From the NCBI RefSeq assembly GCF_014636475.1, contig NZ_BMEL01000001.1:1302001-1366000 (forward strand): DNA of 64,000 bases, in the 5' to 3' direction. Every line of letters starts with the position of its first letter. Position 1 is the first letter of the stretch. The translations under genes were made by a program, and so were the position numbers. The stretch is from Halobacillus andaensis. Its GTDB lineage: Bacteria > Bacillota > Bacilli > Bacillales > Halobacillaceae. The notes under the pieces are model-generated. The model ran no database searches and was not told the origin of the DNA. It saw only the letters and a program-made list of their open reading frames with translations. Below are positions 48,462 to 57,728 of the stretch, piece by piece.

Positions 48462-50492
48462 TTATACAGCCGGCTCCTTTAAGGCACCTTGCTGCATCTT
48501 ATACATATGGTGATACTTCCCACCCTTTTTAATAAGAGCTTCGTGCTTCCCTCTTTCTATAATTGTACCACGATCTAACACAAAAATTTGATCAGCCTGC
48601 TTAATCGTCGATAATCGATGGGCAATAACCAACGTCGTTCTTCCCTGCTTCAATACGTCTAGAGCTTTCTGAATCAATTGCTCTGTTTCCGTGTCAATGT
48701 TGGCTGTAGCTTCATCCAGTATAAGAATCGCAGGATCAAACGCCAGCGCCCTGGCAAACGAGATCAGCTGTCTCTCTCCCATGGACATAGAATCCCCATT
48801 TTCTCTTACTGGAGTATCATACTGCTGTGGAAGTTTCTCTATAAAACGATCGGCCCCTACAGCTTTCAATGATTGAATCGCCATTTCCCGGGAAATACTC
48901 TTATCGTTCATCGTAACATTCGACAAAATCGTCCCTGAAAAGATGAATGGGTCCTGAAGTACAATACCCATATGACTACGGATTTGCTGTCTTGACCATT
49001 CGTTTATAGACTGTTGATCCACTTTCACGGTTCCTTTTTGGTGATCATAAAAGCGAAAGAGCACATTCATAATTGAACTTTTACCAGACCCTGTATGACC
49101 GACAAATGCCGCTGTTTCTCCTGGTTTTACTTCAAAAGATATATGGTTCAATACATAATCTTTATCGTTATAGGCAAATGAAACATCGTTAAATTCAATA
49201 TGACCTTTATAACGCTTCATTGGTGTTTCAGAAACTTTTTCTCCTTCTTCATTCATCAATTCAAACACTCTTCCTGCAGCTACACGCGCTTGTTCTAATT
49301 GAGGAAGCTGATTAACGAGATCCGTTACAGGCTGAAATAATCGATTTAAATAATCCACGAAAGCATAAAGCACCCCTACGGTTACAATCCCCTCCGCGCC
49401 AAGTGATCCAGATCCGAAATACCATATAAGACCTACAAATGCGATATTTCTAATCACATTCACAAGGTTAAAAGATGTTAATGCACTCAATTTGACTAAT
49501 TTGCGTGAATAAAAGAAATGTTTATCATTGAGTTTTTCAAAGTCTTGAGATGTCTGCTTTTCTTGACGAAATGCTTGAATAATGGACATGCCTTGAATCG
49601 CTTCATTAATATTCCCATTCATGTCGCTAACTGTGGAGCGCACCACCGTGTTGTACTTGCCGCCATAGTACTTATAAACTTTCATCCAAATGAAAATAAT
49701 TGGAACAACCACTAAACATAACAAAGCAAGTTTTACATCCAATAGAAACAACGCTACATAGATTCCCGTCATATAGAAAACACTCGTTACAAATGTAGCT
49801 AATACTTTTACATAAAGTTCTCGAATGGCTTCTGTATCATTTGTAATTCGAGCTACAATTTTTCCGGCTGGTTGATTGACGAAATAAGAGATCGGAAGCC
49901 GTTGGACGTGACTAAACAAATCATCCCTCATTTTACGAATAATACGGTTAGATGCTTTCTGTAAAACAAATGTATGGATAAACTGAAAACATGCCGCAAC
50001 AAGGAGGAGGACTACATAAAGCGCAAGTAACCAATAGATTGATGGTTGTTCAGGTTTAAAAAAAGAGTAAAGTTCTGATAAAGATAATTGATTCGCGTCC
50101 ACACGAATACTTTGATCTGACTGTTCCACCTGAAGCTGCCCATTTGCAAATGAACGGCTCCCCGTCATGGGGACTTCTTCATCTACAAAATAATACTGCC
50201 GGCCGACTTGGAGAATGGTAGCTACTCCTCTGCTTTCTTCCGCACTGCTTAACCGATCATCCCTTTTATATTGTTTATGATCATAAGAAACCGTCCACCG
50301 ATCTTCTTTTGTTACTTCGTGCCATTGTGTTTCTATTCCTACGATGTGTTCTTCTATTAAATGTTTTGCTATGAAAGGCCCTGTTAGTTCAAGTCCAACA
50401 GCAACAATGAGACAGATTAAGCCTATGGCTACACTTTTTTTGAACATAAAAGCATATTGAAATAACCTTCTTTCCGTTGATTGTTGTTTCAT
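48462..50492 (-). CDS. bmrD: Heterodimeric multidrug ABC exporter subunit, BmrD-like
   Basis: 676-residue half-transporter. TM1 (about 17-38) is followed by an approximately 110-residue extracytoplasmic insertion before TM2, a distinguishing feature of BmrD. TM3-TM6 and the NBD follow: Walker A GHTGSGKSS, degenerate signature MSMGERQL instead of LSGGQ, Walker B LILDEATAN with the catalytic Glu kept, switch His in IAHRLST. It pairs with BmrC, with one consensus and one degenerate ATP site. BmrCD exports fluoroquinolones, daunorubicin and Hoechst-type compounds in B. subtilis. Start overlaps the bmrC stop by 4 nt. Confidence 0.9.
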   Translation of the reverse strand: MKQQSTERRLFQYAFMFKKSVAIGLICLIVAVGLELTGPFIAKHLIEEHIVGIETQWHEVTKEDRWTVSYDHKQYKRDDRLSSAEESRGVATILQVGRQYYFVDEEVPMTGSRSFANGQLQVEQSDQSIRVDANQLSLSELYSFFKPEQPSIYWLLALYVVLLLVAACFQFIHTFVLQKASNRIIRKMRDDLFSHVQRLPISYFVNQPAGKIVARITNDTEAIRELYVKVLATFVTSVFYMTGIYVALFLLDVKLALLCLVVVPIIFIWMKVYKYYGGKYNTVVRSTVSDMNGNINEAIQGMSIIQAFRQEKQTSQDFEKLNDKHFFYSRKLVKLSALTSFNLVNVIRNIAFVGLIWYFGSGSLGAEGIVTVGVLYAFVDYLNRLFQPVTDLVNQLPQLEQARVAAGRVFELMNEEGEKVSETPMKRYKGHIEFNDVSFAYNDKDYVLNHISFEVKPGETAAFVGHTGSGKSSIMNVLFRFYDHQKGTVKVDQQSINEWSRQQIRSHMGIVLQDPFIFSGTILSNVTMNDKSISREMAIQSLKAVGADRFIEKLPQQYDTPVRENGDSMSMGERQLISFARALAFDPAILILDEATANIDTETEQLIQKALDVLKQGRTTLVIAHRLSTIKQADQIFVLDRGTIIERGKHEALIKKGGKYHHMYKMQQGALKEPAV

Positions 50493-52231
50493 TCTGTCCC
50501 CTCCTTTAACTGTTGGTGCTCGTATTGCTGCTGATACCAGCCGCCTTTTTGCATTAACTCTTCGTGTCTTCCTTCTTCCACCACTGTTCCTTCATCCAGT
50601 ACGATAATATGGTCAGCATGAGTCACAGCTGACAATCGATGTGCCGCAATAATGGTCGTTTTGTTCCTTCTCTGTTCTCTTAAATGTTGGATAATCGCAG
50701 CTTCTGTCTTCCCATCAACGGCCGACATCGCATCATCGAGCAAGAGAATTTCAGGATTCATAATGAACGCCCTTGCTATACTCACCCTTTGTTTTTGGCC
50801 ACCGGATAATGTAACGCCGCTTTCACCTACTAGTGTATCTAGGCCTTGAGGCAAAACTTTGATATCTTCTAAAAAGCAGGCGAGCCCTAGTACACGATAG
50901 ATTTCTTTATCTGAGGCATCGTATTTACCATATTGAATGTTTTCGCGTATCGTTTTTGAGAAGAGGACCTGGTCCTGAGGCACATACCCCATCCATGAAC
51001 GGCTTCTATCTAAATCAATGTCGTTTAGGTTCACACCATTTACTTTGATCGAACCTTTCATCCCGGAATATTCCCTAAGAAATTGTCGGATAAAGGTCGT
51101 CTTCCCTGCTCCTGTTTTACCTACGACACCAATCGTTTCGCCTTGATTAATACGCAGGTTAATACCTTTTAATGCCGGCTTTTTTGTATTTGGGTAAGTA
51201 AAAGAGATATCGTTATATTCGATTCGTTTAGGTTGTTCTACATGGGCAGGTTGTGCTGGCGAAGACACATCAGGCCGTTGCTCAAGCGTGTCGTTGACTC
51301 GGTCAAGCGACGCATTTCCTCGCTGCAGCACATTAATGAGCTCGCCCACAGCAAACATCGGCCAAATCAACATCCCTAAATAGACATTAAACGAAACCAT
51401 TTCTCCCAGCGTAATGACATTCTGGAAGACTAGTGAAGAGCCATATCCTAAGCCAATCGTGTATGCTACTCCTACTAAAACAGTTATCGTCGGTTCAAAT
51501 AACGCATCCATTTTTGCTACAGCCACATTTTTGTTGTACACTTCATTCGTCATGCGCTGAAAGGCTTCTTCATCATTTTTCTCTTGAACGAAAGCTCGGA
51601 TGACTCGTACGCCTCGCACGGATTCCAGCACATTGTTATTTAAATCTCCAAACGAGTCCTGAGCTTCCATAAACCTTGCGTGAATGACCTTTCCATATCT
51701 ATTCATGACAACAGCCATGATTGGCAAGGGCAGCAAAGCTGCTAAAGTAAGCTTAAAGCTTATGGTGAACCCCATCATAAGTATGATTAAAATCATAAAA
51801 ACCGTTGAATCCACTAAAGTTAAGATTCCGAAGCCTGAGGTCATCATGACGGCCTTTAAATCGTTGGTAGATCGTGCCATTAAATCTCCAACTTTGTTGC
51901 TTTGAAAGAACCTTGGGGTCATTCGTAAAAAGTGATTCATGAGCCGGGAACGCATTGTCCTCTCTAATGTTGCGGCTCCACTAAATAACGTGTAATCCCA
52001 CATGTAAGATAACGAATAACTTACAAAGATAATACCTCCATAAATCATTAAAATTTCAATTAATCTTTCCATCGTTAACGTGTTAAATTGAATTTCATCA
52101 ATCGCCATCCCCACTAACTTTGGGGGAATTAAGTCAATCGCACTAACGACAATTAGTGCTGCAATTGCAAACGTGTATCGCTTCCAATATTCTTTAAAAA
52201 ACCATCCTAACTTAAATAAAACATTAAACAT
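50489..52231 (-). CDS. bmrC: Heterodimeric multidrug ABC exporter subunit, BmrC-like
   Basis: 580-residue half-transporter with six TM helices (about 1-310) and an NBD. Walker A is GKTGAGKTT and the signature is canonical LSGGQKQR, but Walker B reads LLLDDAMSA: Asp replaces the catalytic Glu. With the degenerate signature in the partner, this produces the asymmetric site pair typical of BmrCD. GGAAAGG lies upstream of the ATG. Expression is probably controlled by the leader at 52250-52590. Confidence 0.9.
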   Translation of the reverse strand: MFNVLFKLGWFFKEYWKRYTFAIAALIVVSAIDLIPPKLVGMAIDEIQFNTLTMERLIEILMIYGGIIFVSYSLSYMWDYTLFSGAATLERTMRSRLMNHFLRMTPRFFQSNKVGDLMARSTNDLKAVMMTSGFGILTLVDSTVFMILIILMMGFTISFKLTLAALLPLPIMAVVMNRYGKVIHARFMEAQDSFGDLNNNVLESVRGVRVIRAFVQEKNDEEAFQRMTNEVYNKNVAVAKMDALFEPTITVLVGVAYTIGLGYGSSLVFQNVITLGEMVSFNVYLGMLIWPMFAVGELINVLQRGNASLDRVNDTLEQRPDVSSPAQPAHVEQPKRIEYNDISFTYPNTKKPALKGINLRINQGETIGVVGKTGAGKTTFIRQFLREYSGMKGSIKVNGVNLNDIDLDRSRSWMGYVPQDQVLFSKTIRENIQYGKYDASDKEIYRVLGLACFLEDIKVLPQGLDTLVGESGVTLSGGQKQRVSIARAFIMNPEILLLDDAMSAVDGKTEAAIIQHLREQRRNKTTIIAAHRLSAVTHADHIIVLDEGTVVEEGRHEELMQKGGWYQQQYEHQQLKEGTE

Positions 52232-52258
52232 CTAATCATCCTTTCCACCTGTAAACAG

Positions 52259-52315
52259 CTAGCCACTCTCTTTCCAATCTTTTAACGTTTTCTTTTCAGC
52301 TTTTTGTTGATCCAT
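52259..52315 (-). CDS. Second short leader ORF before bmrC
   Basis: 18-codon frame, MDQQKAEKKTLKDWKESG, with an excellent AAGGAGGAAGG ribosome binding site. It ends 27 nt before the bmrC ATG and lies downstream of both hairpins, so translation could couple into bmrC. Highly charged; no known homologue recognised. Confidence 0.6.
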   Translation of the reverse strand: MDQQKAEKKTLKDWKESG

Positions 52316-52371
52316 CTTTCCTTCCTCCTTCTTTATTGATTTATGTGAAGCGGTTGAAACCGCTTAACGAC

Positions 52372-52400
52372 AAAAAAGCATACGTACGTGACGTATGCTT
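52372..52400 (-). terminator. Second leader hairpin/terminator before bmrC
   Basis: Minus strand AAGCATACGT / ACGTATGCTT stem followed by TTTTTT: a strong intrinsic terminator within the bmrCD leader. A small additional stem AAGCGG / CCGCTT lies at 52348-52365. Confidence 0.8.
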
Positions 52401-52418
52401 AAAAAAATCAAATAAAAC

Positions 52419-52440
52419 GGGCCACGTGCATACGTGGCCC
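52419..52440 (-). terminator. First leader hairpin before bmrC
   Basis: GGGCCACGT / ACGTGGCCC perfect stem followed by GTTTTATTT. Its 5' arm can alternatively pair with TCGTGGCC inside the upstream leader ORF, the expected logic of a ribosome-sensed attenuator. Confidence 0.75.
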
Positions 52441-52463
52441 AATTGCTTCCAGGTAACGTTGTT

Positions 52464-52529
52464 TTAGAAGAAACGCAGAGGCCACGACCATATAAAGTTC
52501 ATGCGTAATTCAATCATGTGCTTTTCCAT
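52464..52529 (-). CDS. First leader peptide of the bmrCD attenuator
   Basis: 21-codon frame starting MEKHMIEL and ending IWSWPLRFF, with AAAGGAGG 8 nt upstream and about 30 nt from the predicted transcript start. The Trp/Pro/Phe/Arg-rich C-terminus is the type that can stall or be drug-sensitive. Codons for S-W-P overlap the TCGTGGCC segment that pairs with the following hairpin. B. subtilis bmrCD is preceded by the leader ORF bmrB with analogous function; the peptides are not evidently homologous. Confidence 0.7.
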   Translation of the reverse strand: MEKHMIELRMNFIWSWPLRFF

Positions 52530-52560
52530 GATCGTGACCTCCTTTACTTAATGATTATTT

Positions 52561-52589
52561 ATTATATAGTTTTCGGAAAATTATTGCAA
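52561..52589 (-). promoter_or_regulatory. SigA promoter of the bmrCD leader
   Basis: Minus strand TTGCAA, a 17-nt spacer and a perfect TATAAT. Confidence 0.8.
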
Positions 52590-52604
52590 TAGAATTTGAA
52601 AATT

Positions 52605-53615
52605 TTACAAATTGAATCGCCCTTCGCTTATAAAGATTAACAAAGCCAGCACAGCTACAATGATAAATATAAAAATCATCGACAAACGGCGGGATACATT
52701 CGCTTTCTGCACTTCTCTCCATTGCACAGGACGAATCCCGCTAATCGAAAAAATCACCACTGCAGCTAAGAGGATGGACATAATATTGACGGTTACCAAC
52801 AGAAAAGCACCATAAGCAAAATCCCATTCCGCGCTTCCTATCGACATGCCTAAAGCAACAGAGGGAGGGAGAAGCGCAACAGCTACCATTACACCCACCA
52901 AGTTTCCAGACAATCGGTTGAGAAACGCCAAAGCTCCAGCTGCTCCTGAAGCCACCCCTAAAATAACGTCAATGATCGTGACTTCGGTTCGACTTAAATA
53001 TTGCTTCGTCTCTAAATCCAGATTCATCACCCCGGCAAAAAGAACAGAAATGCCAACGACAATGAATACCCCTATAAACGAAGTAAAGGCTGATTTACCG
53101 AGAATTTTATAATTCCCAAGAATGGAGGAAAACGCAACAGCAATCACGGGACCGATCATAGGGGCTATAACCATAGCCCCTATCACTACTGCTTCGCTGT
53201 CCTTTAGAAAACCAGTCGTAGCAACGATGGCTGATAATAAAATGAGAAGTAAATAATTCCATGTAACTTTACTATTTTTTTCAATTGTAGTTAAGAGCTC
53301 CTGGCGGCTCGCTCTTTTCAGCTTCGCTTTTTGGTTCTCCTCTTCTTCTTTATCTTTCGACTTAATTGTATGCTTAGAAAAATAAGCTCTCACAGGTAAT
53401 AGAACGGTTTCTAACCCTTCCACCTGATAAGAAACTTCTTCTAAATCATTTAATATATCTTCCACATTTCCTGTTCTAGAAAGAATACGAAATAACGTTC
53501 TTCCGTCCTTTTGAGTTTCAATCCAATACGACTCATATACGTAATCGTCTAACTTTTTATGAAACAATTCAAGGTGTGACGGAGGAACATGAACTTCTAC
53601 GAGCTGTAAACTCAT
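52605..53615 (-). CDS. TIGR00341/DUF389 family membrane protein
   Basis: 336-residue protein. An N-terminal cytoplasmic ACT-like region (about 1-85, LQLVEVHVPPSHLELFHKKL) precedes the DUF389 membrane domain with about six hydrophobic segments: VVIGAMVIAPMIGPVIAVAF, GVASGAAGALAFLNRLSGNL and VGVMVAVALLPPSVALGMSI. Function unknown; the APMIGP and LLPP motifs are family hallmarks and suggest a transporter. AGGAGG precedes the ATG. Monocistronic. Confidence 0.85.
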   Translation of the reverse strand: MSLQLVEVHVPPSHLELFHKKLDDYVYESYWIETQKDGRTLFRILSRTGNVEDILNDLEEVSYQVEGLETVLLPVRAYFSKHTIKSKDKEEEENQKAKLKRASRQELLTTIEKNSKVTWNYLLLILLSAIVATTGFLKDSEAVVIGAMVIAPMIGPVIAVAFSSILGNYKILGKSAFTSFIGVFIVVGISVLFAGVMNLDLETKQYLSRTEVTIIDVILGVASGAAGALAFLNRLSGNLVGVMVAVALLPPSVALGMSIGSAEWDFAYGAFLLVTVNIMSILLAAVVIFSISGIRPVQWREVQKANVSRRLSMIFIFIIVAVLALLIFISEGRFNL

Positions 53616-53754
53616 GGCTGCTCCCTCCTTTATTAAATACCTGTTTTCGTTTTATCTTTTCCTTTATTTTATAGACTGATGCTTATACGAATGAAATAAA
53701 ATAATCATTTATGGTAAAAATAAAACGAAATGCGGAAGTAAAGGAGATCATTGA

Positions 53755-54750
53755 ATGACTAAAAAATTAACCACAAATGAAATAGGAACACTTTGGACTC
53801 AAAACTTGCAGGCAGGAATGTCAATCCAAGTGTTGAAATACTTCTTAGAAACGGTGGAAGATGAAAACATTAAAGAAATTATAGACCAAGCTTTTCAAGT
53901 ATCGAATGACGTATATGAACAAACCCAACACTATTTAGAAGCAGGGGATCTCCCTATTCCCGTAGGTTTTACTGAAGATGACGTTAACTTAGAAGCTCCT
54001 AAACTTTTTTCTGATGCCTTACTGCTTCAATTTGTTGAGAACATGGGCAAAGCCGGATTATTGGCCTACAGCGTATCCTTGTCTTCAAGTGTGACTCAGG
54101 AAGTCCGCTCCTTTTATTCAAACATCTTGATAGACACGACCAAATTCTTCAATAGTGCTGTTACGACGTCGATATCGAAAGGAATATTTACAAGCTCTCC
54201 CCAAATTGAGATTGAGAAAGAAGTTGAATTTGTAAAAGGAAAAAAATACTTAAGTCCTTTTCATAAGCGCTCTTTAAATGCAGTTGAGATGACTCACCTG
54301 TTTGAAAACATAAAGAGCAACGCAGTTGGTGAGTTATTGTGTACCGGATTTGCTCAAACAACAAACAGTAAGAAAGTCCAAACCTTTATGATTAAAGGAC
54401 GGGATACCTCTCAAAAGCATATTAAATTATTCACTCAGCAATTTAACGAATCTAATATCCATCCGCCAATGGGCTCTTCAGCCTACGTTACTCAATCGAC
54501 AATCGCTCCTTTTACAAATAAATTGATTGTTTTTCTCATCAGTGTATTAACGAGTACTGGGCAGGGCAACTATTCTACTGCCTCTTCTGCAAGTCTTCGT
54601 TATGATCTTGTGCTGCTGTATCAGAAGCTCGCCATTGAGACGGGTCTATACGCTAAAGATGGACTTGACCTCATGATTAAAAACCAATGGTTAGAAGAAC
54701 CTCCCCAAGCGGTAAATCGAACGAAGCTATTTGACCTTATTAAGGAATAG
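53755..54750 (+). CDS. DUF3231 protein (coat protein F-like ferritin-fold repeats)
   Basis: 331-residue soluble protein with two tandem ~165-residue four-helix-bundle repeats of the DUF3231 family. Repeat 1 starts LTTNEIGTLWTQNLQAGMSI and repeat 2 SLNAVEMTHLFENIKSNAVG. Each contains a DLPIPVGFTEDDVN-like segment (in repeat 2, NIHPPMGSSAYVT). Many spore-formers carry several; some are forespore-expressed and CotF-like. No metal-binding ferritin signature is complete. Nine nt before the next gene, so probably an operon. Confidence 0.82.
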   Translation: MTKKLTTNEIGTLWTQNLQAGMSIQVLKYFLETVEDENIKEIIDQAFQVSNDVYEQTQHYLEAGDLPIPVGFTEDDVNLEAPKLFSDALLLQFVENMGKAGLLAYSVSLSSSVTQEVRSFYSNILIDTTKFFNSAVTTSISKGIFTSSPQIEIEKEVEFVKGKKYLSPFHKRSLNAVEMTHLFENIKSNAVGELLCTGFAQTTNSKKVQTFMIKGRDTSQKHIKLFTQQFNESNIHPPMGSSAYVTQSTIAPFTNKLIVFLISVLTSTGQGNYSTASSASLRYDLVLLYQKLAIETGLYAKDGLDLMIKNQWLEEPPQAVNRTKLFDLIKE

Positions 54751-54758
54751 GTCAACTT

Positions 54759-55232
54759 ATGAAAAACAAAAGATTAGAAGTTTTATTCTGGAGTGTCGCT
54801 TTTCCAGGGTTTGGGCAGCTGCTTAATCACCAATTTTTAAAAGGGATTTTTTTCATTCTATTGGAAGTGGTTATTAATGTATATAGTCATTTTAATACCG
54901 CGATCCTTTTGAGTTTTCAAGGAAAGATCGCAGAGGCTGCTGAGACAACGGATTACCAATGGCTTATGTTTTACCCTTGTATTTACACGTTTGCGATTTG
55001 GGATGCTTATAAACAGGCAGGGGCAGATTCTGACACACCACCGCTATCGTTTCTTCCCTTCGCTTTTTCCGCCTATTTCGTTACCGTTGGGGTAATTTAT
55101 TCTGCTGAATTCAAGGTGAACGGGGTGCTTTTAGGTCCGATATGGCTTCCTATCCTTTTTCTCATTCCCGGCATAGGAATTGGACTTCTAGTCAGAACCA
55201 TCATCATGAGGTTTGTAGCGGTTAAGACATAA
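54759..55232 (+). CDS. Hypothetical membrane protein next to DUF3231
   Basis: 157-residue membrane protein with about four hydrophobic segments. VLFWSVAFPGFGQLLNHQFL with a following KGIFFILLEVV resembles the PGxGQ/L(Y)G motif of TM2-like membrane proteins; LIPGIGIGLLVRTI lies near the C-terminus. Function unknown. Nine nt after the DUF3231 gene, likely cotranscribed. Confidence 0.65.
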   Translation: MKNKRLEVLFWSVAFPGFGQLLNHQFLKGIFFILLEVVINVYSHFNTAILLSFQGKIAEAAETTDYQWLMFYPCIYTFAIWDAYKQAGADSDTPPLSFLPFAFSAYFVTVGVIYSAEFKVNGVLLGPIWLPILFLIPGIGIGLLVRTIIMRFVAVKT

Positions 55233-55243
55233 AAAGGTATCGC

Positions 55244-55500
55244 CAGGCGGCCGAAAAAGCTTCGAGAAGCCACTTAAAAAGTGCTTTTAAGTCAAAAAGG
55301 TAGAAATTCACCTACTCTATTTAGGTGAATTTCTAACTTTTTAATATTCAAATTTGCACATTTCATCATTCAGTTATGGAAAATAATTAGTTCTTCATGG
55401 TCTCGCGTAAAGCCCGAGGAGGCACACCATTCAGAGTCGTTTCCTAAATCCCTTTACTCTATCTTACAAAAGCGAAACTAAGGTTTCTCTACTAGCTAAG
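55244..55500 (+). repeat. Family B repeat, internally shortened, with hairpins
   Basis: Begins CAGGCGGCCGAAAAAGCTTCG and ends GGTTTCTCTACTAGCTAAGG. The central GC-rich block is reduced to CCCGAGGAGGCACACCATTC and GAGTCGTTTCCTAAATCCC. At 55308-55343 is a hairpin AGAAATTCACCT / AGGTGAATTTCT followed by a T-rich tail, serving the upstream gene. At 55499-55537 GGCTAGGCCGT pairs with ACGTCCTAGCC. The gap holds no gene. Confidence 0.65.
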
Positions 55501-55533
55501 GCTAGGCCGTATAATAACGTCCTAGCCTGGTTT

Positions 55534-56622
55534 TTATAGAGAAATTCCTGTACCTGTTATATGGACCTCTACATTTATGTTTACCGGTACGTCAGGGTAC
55601 TGCTCTTCCCATTTTTCTTTATCAAAATTTCGATACCTGTTTTTTAAAAGGTTTCCCAGACCTAAAGGATCCGTATTTGCTTCTTGAAATTGCTGGACTA
55701 AGGCTTCTGCTCTTTCCTTAAATTGTTCCTTGTATTTCTCTTCGATCTCAGCTACAAGTTCAGGAGTTTGTACACTATCGACATCTCTTTGTTTCATTTC
55801 ATTAATAAACCCAGTTACCTTGATGTTTATATCGAACTGAGGCATTTCTTTACTGTTATCTATTTTATAGTTTACAGTTGAGTCGGTTACTTCAATTCCT
55901 ACATTACCTAAGCTTTCTTGAGCTGTCTTTATGTTAGCTGCTCCTTGGTTTACTTCCTCTTTCAAAAATTTTAAAGTTAACGCATCCTCTTCAGAAACAA
56001 CCGATACAAACTTTCCCCCATCAAATAAAGCTACGCCTGATATTTCGATGTGACCATTTTTCTTTGCAATATACGGTAAAAAACCATCTATTCCATCTGC
56101 ATAGTAAGCGTACAAAAAAGAATGCAGATTCGCTTCTGGAAAATTACGTTGACTATTATTTTCAATAACCCCTTTCACATATTTCGCAGTCGTCTCATTT
56201 TGCTCGTATTTCTCTTCAATTAACTCTTGCACATTCCCATCTACGATCCCCATATAGATATTACGTCCCACTCTAGGGTCACGACTTAATACATCTAAAA
56301 ACTCTTCAATTCCATCTTGCGCTATTCGCTCATCATAAAGAGTGACAGCTAATTTCCCCATCGATAATGGTTTAGAAGATTCTCTCTCTACTTTCTCACT
56401 AAAGTCCTTTATGGACTCTGCTGTGATCGTTAAGTTTAACTCTTCTACTGTTCGAGTTGAACCTTCCCCATAATGAGGGATTCCGACCGTTCCTTTCAAT
56501 TGTTTTTCATCCACATAGTCATAGCCTAGAATTTGAACGATTGCCCGGTCTTCCACACTATAAATCGTTTGACACCCAGCTAACAACACCACGACAAGCA
56601 GCCAATACCCTTTTCGCTTCAT
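55534..56622 (-). CDS. gerAC: Spore germination receptor subunit C (Ger(x)C family)
   Basis: 362-residue lipoprotein subunit of a nutrient germinant receptor in the spore inner membrane. The signal peptide ends in lipobox LLAGC near residue 16. The Ger(x)C domain follows: RAIVQILGYDYVDEKQLKGT near the N-terminus and LGNLLKNRYRNFDKEKWEEQ near the C-terminus. Third gene of the gerA-type operon, overlapping gerAB by 4 nt. Germinant specificity cannot be read from this subunit. Confidence 0.93.
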   Translation of the reverse strand: MKRKGYWLLVVVLLAGCQTIYSVEDRAIVQILGYDYVDEKQLKGTVGIPHYGEGSTRTVEELNLTITAESIKDFSEKVERESSKPLSMGKLAVTLYDERIAQDGIEEFLDVLSRDPRVGRNIYMGIVDGNVQELIEEKYEQNETTAKYVKGVIENNSQRNFPEANLHSFLYAYYADGIDGFLPYIAKKNGHIEISGVALFDGGKFVSVVSEEDALTLKFLKEEVNQGAANIKTAQESLGNVGIEVTDSTVNYKIDNSKEMPQFDINIKVTGFINEMKQRDVDSVQTPELVAEIEEKYKEQFKERAEALVQQFQEANTDPLGLGNLLKNRYRNFDKEKWEEQYPDVPVNINVEVHITGTGISL

Positions 56623-57728
56623 TTTTGATTCCTCACTTTATGGAGTAACACCATTAATACGTACAATATTGGAATATACAAAAGAAAATAAAAACCTACT
56701 TCTCCTGTAAATGTGTTCACCTTATCTACTACTTGGCGGTCATTCAGAAATAAAGCAGCTGCGTAAAGGATAAAGCAATAAATAACAATCATTACTTTTT
56801 GATTGGCATTGAATATTCGTTTAGGAATACGACTCGCCCCCCACATAGCTAAGCAAATATTAGGCACTATAGCGTACACCCATAAGGCGATTCCGATGTA
56901 TTCAAAACGTTCGATAAACGGAAACTCAACAATTTTCCATAAAGAAATCGTCCCCCACGTTACATGTTCAAGCTGCTCTTCACTGTAATAGATAAAGGCT
57001 ACAAGAGCAGTCGCTAAATAGATTAAAACTGTATAAAATACACCAAAATGTGCCCATTTGATGGACTTTTGAGGATCTTTTATAAACGGATAAAAAATCA
57101 GCAGCAGTTCAATCCCTAAGAAACTTAGAATACTCGCCTTAGACGATTTTAAAAAATCAAGTAAGCTATGATCGATGACAGGATATAAATAATTAACTTC
57201 TCCTACTTCAATCGGAAAAAACTTCAACAATAGCAGCGGAATCGTTAACACAACGCTGATCATACAAAAACCAGTAACTAGACGAAATCCGCCGATTACT
57301 AAATAATAGATCAGCCCTAGAAATACAAAAGTGAAAATTTCTACTCGAAGGCTGGGAAACACCCACACTTGAATCACTTCAATAAACGTACGTAACACAG
57401 TAAGGGCTAACAGTAAAAAATAGAAACTAAAGAACAGACTAAACAGTCCGCCTATATGCTTTCCAAACAGGTCTTTATGAATAGCTACAATGTCTCCTCC
57501 ACTTTTTTTGAGAATCTCATATACCATCCATAGTAAAAGATGAATGAATGCCCCAGCTAATAGGAGTGAAATCCAAGAGTCAAAGCCTGAGTGCTCAGCT
57601 ATATAACTCTCGAATCCTAATATTCCCACTCCTACTTGCATGGAATGAATAATAAAAAATACAAACATCGGAGTGATAAGGAATTGTTCAGGTATACGAA
57701 CACTATTTGTATTTGAAAGTTTATTCAT
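56619..57728 (-). CDS. gerAB: Spore germination receptor subunit B (GerAB/APC permease)
   Basis: 369-residue membrane protein with ten hydrophobic segments, of the endospore germination permease family within the APC superfamily. It probably binds the amino acid germinant: MQVGVGILGFESYIAEHSGF in TM1 and LSFLGIELLLIFYPFIKDPQ in the middle. Start chosen at MNKLSNTNS, which overlaps the gerAA stop by 8 nt; the open frame runs 37 codons further up inside gerAA without support. Confidence 0.93.
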   Translation of the reverse strand: MNKLSNTNSVRIPEQFLITPMFVFFIIHSMQVGVGILGFESYIAEHSGFDSWISLLLAGAFIHLLLWMVYEILKKSGGDIVAIHKDLFGKHIGGLFSLFFSFYFLLLALTVLRTFIEVIQVWVFPSLRVEIFTFVFLGLIYYLVIGGFRLVTGFCMISVVLTIPLLLLKFFPIEVGEVNYLYPVIDHSLLDFLKSSKASILSFLGIELLLIFYPFIKDPQKSIKWAHFGVFYTVLIYLATALVAFIYYSEEQLEHVTWGTISLWKIVEFPFIERFEYIGIALWVYAIVPNICLAMWGASRIPKRIFNANQKVMIVIYCFILYAAALFLNDRQVVDKVNTFTGEVGFYFLLYIPILYVLMVLLHKVRNQK

